NCBI GenBank assembly: GCA_036939755.1
Contig: JALLAZ010000654.1
Location: forward strand, 1 to 13,010
Source of the DNA: Stephanodiscus triporus
Lineage: Eukaryota; Bacillariophyta; Thalassiosirophyceae; Thalassiosirales; Thalassiosiraceae
Length of the DNA: 13,010 bases
Direction of reading: 5' to 3'
Position 1 is the stretch's first letter; every line of letters starts with the position of its first letter. The translations under genes were made by a program, and so were the position numbers. The notes under the pieces were generated by a model. The model did no database searches. It saw only the letters and a list, made by a program, of their open reading frames with translations, and was not told the origin of the DNA. Shown here in pieces: positions 7,115-13,010 of this stretch.

Positions 7115-7990
7115 TCACATGCCGGGCGGCACGGTATCGTAAACCACGGGAATCAACGGCGCGGCCCTTTCGAATAACGGCGAATTGATGTAAAACTCCC
7201 ACAGCACCAGTAGGCCGATGCCCGCCCATGCCCCGTTCTCGAGTAACTTCAGGATGTTCAGGTCCGCGAACGGCGACTTCTGCACCTCGGCCTCCTCCCT
7301 CACCCGCTGCATCGCCAGCGCCCGTCGCTCGGCATCCCTGGCGGCCTTCTTCCCCATCCCGGACGTTTCGATCAGGATGGCCGCGTCCTCGACGCGTCCC
7401 TCCCTCATGGCATCCTGCCTCTTCCTTCGGGATATGACGTCGTCGAACTCGGGAAGCTCGACGACGGCGCCGCCGCCGTCCCTCTCGATCATCCTGTCGA
7501 AGTCCATCAACTTCTCCAGGCTCCGATCGCTGATCGTATCCTGGATGGATCGGGGCGGTTGCCACTCCTTGTCTCCAGTCCTGCCGCGCATGGCCTCCAG
7601 TATGATCTCCTCGTCGAGGCCGTCGACGTTCCCCCCCACCTCCTCGGCGAGTTTCGGATTGAGACCGGGCCCCCGTCGGATGGGGACGACGGAGGAGGGT
7701 TGCGTCTTCGTCCTCGGCGTAGGTTCGGAGGATGCAACGGCCCCCGACCACTCTCCGTCCCCGCTCTCGTATCCATCGTCGTCGTCGAAGTCGGGAAGGT
7801 CGTCGTCCGACGACGGAGCGGTCGGGGAGGCGGGAGGGGCGGTCTTCCTCCGCCGTCTCTTTTGCGCCGCTTTCAGCGCCGACGACGAAGACGGCCTCAC
7901 CGCCGTCGGTTGCGAGACAAGCCAGGCCGCCGGTGTGAATGAGCTCGACGTTAGCGGCAGCGTGAGCAGCAGTGCGAGGATAAACTTCAT
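7115..7990 (-). CDS. Predicted plastid-targeted membrane protein of unknown function
   Basis: The gene encodes 291 residues in one exon from ATG at 7990. The N-terminus reads as a signal peptide (MKFILALLLTLPLTSSS, 1-17) followed at once by FTPAAW and a Ser/Ala/Lys/Arg-rich stretch (about 28-50). This bipartite layout, with Phe at or near the cleavage site, is how diatoms send proteins into their complex plastid. Next come an acidic disordered region (60-82, Asp-rich), a Pro/Ser linker, and a charged helical domain (about 110-238) that is rich in Glu and Arg and may be coiled. The most conserved-looking part is the C-terminus: FADLNILKLLENGAWAGIGLLVLWEFYINSPLFERAAP (241-278), which holds one membrane helix (about 252-268). 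I do not recognise the family with certainty. The gene is clearly GC-rich compared with PIG-Q and TruA, and it diverges from UBA3. Confidence 0.75.
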   Translation of the reverse strand: MKFILALLLTLPLTSSSFTPAAWLVSQPTAVRPSSSSALKAAQKRRRRKTAPPASPTAPSSDDDLPDFDDDDGYESGDGEWSGAVASSEPTPRTKTQPSSVVPIRRGPGLNPKLAEEVGGNVDGLDEEIILEAMRGRTGDKEWQPPRSIQDTISDRSLEKLMDFDRMIERDGGGAVVELPEFDDVISRRKRQDAMREGRVEDAAILIETSGMGKKAARDAERRALAMQRVREEAEVQKSPFADLNILKLLENGAWAGIGLLVLWEFYINSPLFERAAPLIPVVYDTVPPGM

Positions 7991-8329
7991 GGTGGTGCGG
8001 TTGGTGCGGTCCAGATTCAGATCTCAGGAAAGTTGAAGTTGTCAAGCTTTCACAAGTAATAATTTCCTTTTTTATTTATCTAAATAATTACATACTCAAC
8101 CACACATGTTACACTACGTAGGTTATTTATCACGTTTTGAGTTTTGTACATAGAGCCACAATGACCTCATCCCTCAACTAACTCCAATTGCATAACCCTT
8201 ATCCTAAAAAGGGGGGGTCTCGCTCTTCCCCGCCATTTTAGTGACCTCTTGGGAGAGAACGGTAAACTAGATACTGGAAAACTGAAAAACAGGAGGAGAG
8301 AAGAACGCGACGATGGAGCTCGCCTGGGA
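7991..8329. promoter_or_regulatory. Divergent promoter region between the plastid-protein gene and UBA3
   Basis: These 339 bases lie between two head-to-head start codons and must hold both promoters. The middle (about 8050-8150) is AT-rich and the edges are GC-richer. Two very short open frames precede the UBA3 start: one at 8161-8181 (six codons and a stop) and one at 8313-8333 whose TGA overlaps the UBA3 ATG. Whether they are in the mRNA depends on the transcription start, which cannot be read from sequence. Confidence 0.5.
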
Positions 8330-8333
8330 ATGA
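8313..8333 (+). promoter_or_regulatory. Possible upstream ORF overlapping the UBA3 start codon
   Basis: A six-codon frame (peptide MELAWE) starts at 8313 and ends in a TGA that overlaps the UBA3 ATG as ATGA at 8330-8333. Such overlap could lower initiation or couple it by reinitiation. It matters only if the mRNA begins upstream of 8313 and UBA3 uses 8330. Confidence 0.3.
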
Positions 8334-10155
8334 CCGCATCCGCCAGCCAAGGCGCCAGCAGCATCAGCAGCAGCAGCATCAAGCGCGACGCATCGGAAAT
8401 GAATAATATGGTGACGATGACCACAAGATTAGACGCGAACGCGACCGTCCGCGGTCGTCGGCGCCCCCCCCTCTCGCGGCGCCAGCGCGGGAATCTCTCC
8501 ACCCTGCTATCGCGCAGGAGCCCGTTCTCCAACGAGACGGGATCCTTGGCCATCGGAGAATTCGAGCCGAGCGCCGCCCCCTCCGTCGACGGCGTCGCGC
8601 GGTCCTCGCTCCGGGATGCCAGGATACTGGTCGTGGGCGCGGGGGGGTTGGGTTGCGAGATACTCAAGGATCTCGCCATGTGCGACGGCATCTTCGTGGA
8701 CATTGTCGTCATGGACCTGGGTGAGAGTCGTGTGCTGGATTCGATTCGCCCGAGTCCATTGTCGGATTCGTGATTTTCCGCCATTAACTCAACTCAACAC
8801 GTTGTGTTCTGTTTTGTGAAATGGAATAAATATATCTTTTTCAGACACCATCGACGTGACAAACCTCAACCGTCAGTTCCTCTTCCGATCCAAGGACGTC
8901 GGGGATTCTAAGGCCGCAGTGGCGGCCAAATTCATCAACCAGAGGTGCCCGTGGATGAACGTCGTGCCGTATCATGGCAAGATTCAGGATAAGGATGCCA
9001 GTTTCTACCGACAGTTCAAGGTCGTTATCAGTGGGTTGGACAACGTCGAGGCAAGAAGGTGAGTTACAGTGAGATCGGATGACGACCGATATATCTCCCC
9101 TTGATATCCATATTGTAGTGTGAATGATTCGATTATACCGTTATAGCATAACATCTGAGAACCCCATTCCTACGCTCCTCCTCCCCAATAGATGGCTGAA
9201 CGGGATGATCAACAACCTTGTCGAATTCGACGACGATGGCGATCCCCTCCCCGAGACCATCATCCCCCTCATCGATGGTGGCACTGAGGGTTTCTCTGGC
9301 CAGTCGCGTCTCATTCTTCCCCGCATCACATCGTGCTTTGAATGCTCTTTAGACGCCTTCGCGCCCTCGGCCGCCGTGCCGCTTTGCACCATCGCCGAGA
9401 CGCCACGCATCCCTGAGCACTGCATCGCATACGCGTACGTCTTGCAATGGCCGCGGGAATTCCCTGATCGCAAGCTCGACGCGGACTCGTCCGGGGACAT
9501 GAAGTGGGTGTATGAACGGGCCCTCGAACGCGCTGAGAAGTTTGGCATTGGCGGGGTGACGTACATGCTGACGTTAGGCGTCGTCAAGAACATCATCCCG
9601 GCCGTGGCGAGTACCAACGCCATTGTCAGCGCAGTCTGCGTGAACGAGGCAATGAAGGCGCTTTCATTTTGCTCTCAGAGTTTGAACACGTGTACGTTCT
9701 TGTGTGTTTGACTTCATTCTGCTTGACTCTGAGAATTGCTGTATCCGTCGTGCGCTTGACTCCCCCACCCTCGTCATCCAAACTCTCTCTTAGACATGAT
9801 GTACATGGGCTCCGAAGGCATCTATTCCCACACGTTTGTGTATGAACAAAAGCAAAATTGCCCCGTTTGCACCACAACAACCCATCACATGTCAGTCTCG
9901 TCGATCATGACCCTGAATTCCCTGCTGCAACAGCTGTGTGATGGGGAATTCCGCCTAAAGGCGCCTAGCGTCACCTCTTCTATGAAAACGCTGTACATGA
10001 GAAAGCCAGTGGCATTGGAGAAGGTTACTCGGGTAAATTTGGATAAGCCCCTGAAGGATTTGATGACAAGTGGAGAGGAGCTTGTGGTCACAGACCCGGT
10101 CTTTCCGGATACCAGTTTAAGATTGGTTGTTAAGTTCACTGACGTTGACGAGTAG
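8330..10155 (+). CDS. UBA3: NEDD8-activating enzyme E1 catalytic subunit (UBA3), 4 exons
   Basis: I join exons 8330-8720, 8845-9058, 9192-9691 and 9794-10155, giving 488 residues. All three introns are GT-AG, and the phases (1, 2, 1) rebuild known motifs at each junction: [25 protein letters not shown] and [13 protein letters not shown]. With the regulatory subunit APPBP1/ULA1, UBA3 adenylates NEDD8, carries it as a thioester and passes it to UBC12 for cullin neddylation. Visible features are the ATP-binding GAGGLG (103-108), the zinc-site cysteine pairs SCFEC (249-253) and NCPVC (390-394), the catalytic Cys267 in [16 protein letters not shown], and a C-terminal ubiquitin-fold domain for E2 binding (about 400-488). 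The human protein has 463 residues. The Ser/Arg-rich first 50 residues are not conserved. The ATG at 8330 is the first in-frame one; M24 or M27 are possible alternatives. The 5' exon is strongly GC-rich. Confidence 0.93.
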
Positions 10156-10468
10156 AGTAATGGAAATTTGGGAAACACATTTTAGGAATTCTGCTGCACA
10201 ATGTGAATACATGCAACTCATGGATCAGGAAAACGGCGGGATGTTGCGCTGGGTTCCTAAGCCATAAGTACGAAGGTGGGAACACATGCTACTTCGAATA
10301 ACCACTTATCATCACTGCTCTCTCTTTTGTTCAATTCCTTTGTGTTCACTTAATAATGCTTCCAACAAAAGTAATTTACATTTTGTTGAGAAGACGTCGA
10401 ATTCGACTCTAAACGCATGACGTTGTATCGTTAAATTAATTTGATAAAGTGAGCTTTCGTCCTTACTT
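10156..10468. other. Spacer between UBA3 and the Copia remnant
   Basis: This gap of 313 bases follows the UBA3 stop and must contain its 3' untranslated region. On the minus strand it lies downstream of the Copia tail, where a 3' LTR would be expected. A purine-rich run on the minus strand (about 10317-10331) could be a decayed polypurine tract. No second LTR is in the window, so no LTR boundary can be set. Confidence 0.4.
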
Positions 10469-10771
10469 CTACTGTCTTTGCTTGCCTCTTTCAGGCACTT
10501 TCACTCGTGATGCGGCTGGTCGGAGTCTCGCGCTTCCCAGACTATTGTATGATGATCCACGTGGATGATTCGTTCTCCCGAAGCGTCGTTCCAACCTTCC
10601 CCTGATCTGAGTGTTCTCATTCTGCCCAACACACTCCTGTGGTGTCTTGAAGAATGACGAGATGTCCTTCTTCCATGTCACCGTCTTTAGGGCAGAAATA
10701 CAGTTCTGCTCACTCTCGTCAGCAGGATCTTCATAGTTTACATCACAGTTCATTAGCTCCGCTCGCATTAC

Positions 10772-11312
10772 TCAAAACGCTGTCCCCTGTAAAGGTTTCG
10801 TCATTATGTCTGCCCACATCTCTTCAGTTGGACAATCAATTACTCTGACTTCCCCATCATCAACTCTATCCTTGATAAAGAAGAACTTAGCTTTGATGTG
10901 CTTTGTTTTCTTTCCGCTTGACATCTTTCTGTTCTTGATAAGCAGTTGCGTGCTGATGTTATCCTGATATAGTCCCACGCACTCCACTTTGTACCCTTGA
11001 GCCTGTATGAAGTGGAAAGACCACAGCATCTCCGGCATAAACATATCAGCTGTTACTAGTTCCGTCTCTGTGGAACTTCTCATATTCAGTTTTAGTTTTC
11101 TTGAATAGCTTGACGTGGCCTCGTCCTAAAGTAAATACTGCTCCTCCGTGACCTTTGCAATCCCAGTGTGTATTATGGGATCCGTCCACATACCACTTTA
11201 ATACTCCCAGGTTGTCCATCGTCAATCTTAGTTTCAAGTATTTCGTCCCATTGAGGTATTTGAGTATTCGTTTTAATTTCCCCCAATCATCCTCATCCGG
11301 ATGTTTCACTCA
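10772..11312 (-). pseudogene. Copia RNase H domain, broken by stop and frame change
   Basis: The reading AFLTT, TGA at 11310-11312, VKHPDEDDWGKLKRIL shows that the stop interrupts a continuous frame, because the two sides belong to one conserved Copia segment. RNase H follows (LKWYVDGSHNTHWDCKGHGG, about 11135-11195). At about 11083 the frame changes again, and the sequence resumes as SSTETELVTADMFMPEMLW through LYQDNISTQLLIKNRKMSSGKKTKHIKA to ADIMTKPLQGTAF, with a stop at 10772-10774. Confidence 0.82.
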
Positions 11313-11469
11313 TGTTGTGAGGAAAGCCACTACCGTCTGTATGCCTCGCCTGGCCCTCGTTGCCATGAACAGTAGTTGCGCCACCGTGCTCACTTTGTTG
11401 TCGTCTCGAACAACGAACAACTTGTCGTGAGCTGGCGTTGCCGCTCTTCCTCTTGTCACTTCCGGAAAT

Positions 11470-12339
11470 TCATTGATGATATTCTTTAGATAACACTTCA
11501 AGGGCTCCATCATCACAGAACTCCATGCCGACCCCAAGATAATCATGTTTCTTTCCCAGATGCATGGTCAGCTTTGGTCCATATAGCTCTGCCATGTAGC
11601 ACAAGAATCTTGTCAATTCGAAGTCATCCTTGCATGTGGTCATTAAATAGTTGACATGCCATACTACCATGAGTTGTTTTCCAGATTTTGTGTCCATATT
11701 TGCCACGCATGGGTCATATGGATTCACCGTTAACCCGTACTTTTCGAATTCTCTCCTCAGCTTTTGGTAGAAGAGCAGGCTTGCTCTCATTAGCCCGTAC
11801 AGCGCCTTCTGCAACTTTACATACAGGATCTTCGTCCCCCTTTTGTCCATGGCGACATACTTTCTATACACCTCAGGAGCGATCTGAATCATCATATCAG
11901 CCAGTTCTCCTTTTAGTACCATTAATATGTCTTCGTCAACGTCCGTATTCACGAACGCACTGGGCACGTCAAAACACCTCACGCATCTTCCTTTGCTCGC
12001 CGCTATTGTTGCAGTGATAAAGGTTGATTCCATCAAAATGGTTGGCAACGTGGCATCCTCTTTTGGGATATATGCCCTCTGCGGGGCGCCGTTGATACAC
12101 GCCCGCCCCTTGATGTCTCCCGGTCGCTTTTCTTTCAAGAAGAGCAATGAGGAGAGTGCCTTCATCCTATGTTCACGAGATAGTTTGTCTGCCGCCATCG
12201 GCGTCCACGTATCCATTACATGGAGTTGCGTGAGCTCTTTCACCGCCGCTGTCTCCCCTCGAGCTCGAAACTTACGCAGCCCCGGCTTCAACAAGTTACA
12301 TTGCCCCAATTCATCATCCGGCTTGTACACATCTCCCAA
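11470..12339 (-). pseudogene. Copia reverse transcriptase domain, inactivated
   Basis: This is the longest surviving frame of the element, about 289 residues. It begins after a frame change near 12340, since the upstream frame (YIDNVTHKLDWEMC) overlaps the true continuation (LGDVYKPDDELGQCNLL). The RT core includes LFLKEKRPGDIKGR, the first catalytic aspartate in CFDVPSAF, and YDPCVANMD. The usual VDD catalytic pair is replaced by HVNYL at about 11644-11658, so both catalytic aspartates are lost. The frame ends soon after GVGMEFCDDGALEVL, and the homologous reading moves to another frame (11546-11310: INEFPEVTRGRAATPAHDKL). Confidence 0.85.
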
Positions 12340-12925
12340 TCTAGTTTGTGTGTTACGTTGTCGATGTAGGGTTCGGACGGTGCTCCCATCATAGTCGCCA
12401 TCAATTGCTCCTCCTTACTCATTCCAGCCCATCTCGCTCCCTCGAGCACACTCCTGTGCACCCGCACTGCCCCCAGCTGCAAGAAGGTTGTCCGCGGGGC
12501 GTAGACATCGTAGGGCTGGTTCCCGATTGCACTCCTCCGAGTTCAAGTTGGATAGCGTCGCCCCGTGTTTGCGTCTTCAGTAGACATGGCCATCACCACG
12601 GTATCGTCAAGATCGTCTCCTAGCGATTCCTCTGGGCCGGTCATCCCGGGCTCGAGTCCTGCATCTGGCAGTTTGAATGCTATTTCATATACTAACTCGC
12701 CCCTCTCTCCCATCTCTACAGCGGGTCCTATTGCATTGGTACGAGCTTCGTCCTCTCAAGCATGCAGAATTGCCGCAGCTGCATCGATTCCTGCGTTGTG
12801 CAGTGCCGCTCTGGCCAAGTCGTGGAAATTCGGCTCGGGTGCATCCATGACTGTCTCAACATAATGCTTCCCTGTAGGTTCCCCGTCGGTCCCAGCACAA
12901 TTGCCTCGTGTGTCCGAGGGGTCAT
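12288..12925 (-). pseudogene. Copia integrase C-terminus and linker, broken
   Basis: From the right edge, a frame reading ERPWDFQENYPSVHDEPVPTNTM leads into PRTHEAIVLGPTGNLQGS, the conserved end of Copia integrase. After about 12865 the most protein-like reading moves to another frame (MDAPEPNFHDLARAALHNAG). That frame contains TGA stops at 12756-12758 and 12543-12545 before it reaches SVLEGARWAGMSKEEQLMATMM (about 12440-12380). The linker between integrase and RT is poorly conserved in general, so the exact positions of the frame changes are uncertain. Confidence 0.65.
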
Positions 12926-13010
12926 TGTATTTGTAGGTACCGGCTCGTCATGGACCGATGGATAATTTTCCTGGAAGTCCCACGGACGCTCAGTTGCACT
13001 AACTAACTTC

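Larger units (their letters stand above)
10469..13010 (-). mobile_element. Degenerate Copia (Ty1-copia) retrotransposon remnant, pol 3' half
   Basis: Reading leftward from the right edge, the minus strand carries the 3' half of a Copia polyprotein. The domains are the end of integrase (PRTHEAIVLGPTGNLQGS, 12868-12921), reverse transcriptase (12339-11470, with KGRACINGAPQR, FDVPSAFVNTDV and YGLMRASLLFYQK), and RNase H with its tail (11309-10772, with YVDGSHNTHWDC, SSTETELV and ADIMTKPLQG). The order integrase, then RT, then RNase H is the Copia order. A downstream frame (10768-10469) has the charged tail expected after RNase H. The style of the pol resembles diatom Copia families. The copy is dead: it has in-frame stops, at least three frame changes and a mutated catalytic box. 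The gag, protease and most of integrase lie beyond the window, and no LTR was identified. Confidence 0.88.

Noticed and set aside
7086..8045. Longer minus-strand frame of 319 codons over the plastid-protein gene
   Set aside because: It is Arg/Gly-rich, as expected from an alternate frame of GC-rich DNA, and lacks the signal peptide and membrane helix found in the chosen frame.
8167..8784. Minus-strand frame of 205 codons opposite UBA3 exon 1
   Set aside because: UBA3 homology (GAGGLG and neighbours) fixes the coding strand, and the antisense frame has no known domain.
9141..9623. Minus-strand frame of 160 codons opposite UBA3 exon 3
   Set aside because: It is a shadow of the exon that carries the catalytic cysteine and the zinc-binding pair.
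10156..10468. Assigning a 3' LTR to this gap
   Set aside because: No partner LTR is present in the window and no TG...CA boundaries could be justified.

Overview
The window looks like nuclear DNA of a photosynthetic stramenopile, most likely a diatom. The reasons are short GT-AG introns (62 to 133 bases), a predicted plastid presequence with a signal peptide and a phenylalanine near the cleavage site (the ASAFAP-type motif of complex plastids), a cyclin-like C-terminus resembling the expanded diatom cyclins, and a degenerate Copia retrotransposon whose pol resembles diatom Copia elements. No bacterial operon structure, tRNA, rRNA or CRISPR array is visible.

Layout. (1) 1-381, plus: the 3' end of a cyclin-like gene cut by the left edge. 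(2) 497-2563, minus: an intronless PIG-Q/Gpi1 gene of GPI-anchor synthesis. (3) 2814-4274, plus: an intronless TruA-type tRNA pseudouridine synthase, divergent from PIG-Q across a 250-base promoter gap. (4) 4480-5791, minus: a three-exon gene, reconstructed here, that joins an N-terminal Smr domain to a series of C-terminal ubiquitin-interacting motifs (UIMs). (5) 5792-7114: a 1.3 kb gene-free stretch with a hairpin repeat present twice, a low-complexity trinucleotide block and a cluster of palindromes. (6) 7115-7990, minus: a GC-rich gene for a predicted plastid membrane protein of unknown function. (7) 8330-10155, plus: a four-exon UBA3 gene, the catalytic subunit of the NEDD8-activating enzyme. 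(8) 10469 to the right edge, minus: a decayed Copia pol remnant (integrase C-terminus, reverse transcriptase, RNase H) with stops, frameshifts and a mutated catalytic box.

The genes look like ordinary, unlinked housekeeping loci and not one pathway. The most interesting item is the Smr-UIM protein. Its combination of ubiquitin binding and an Smr domain parallels Cue2, NONU-1 and N4BP2, which use CUE domains for ubiquitin, so a role in cleaving mRNA on ubiquitylated stalled ribosomes is a reasonable but untested inference. UBA3 and the UIM protein both belong to ubiquitin-type signalling, but they lie about 2.5 kb apart and there is no reason to see a functional cluster.
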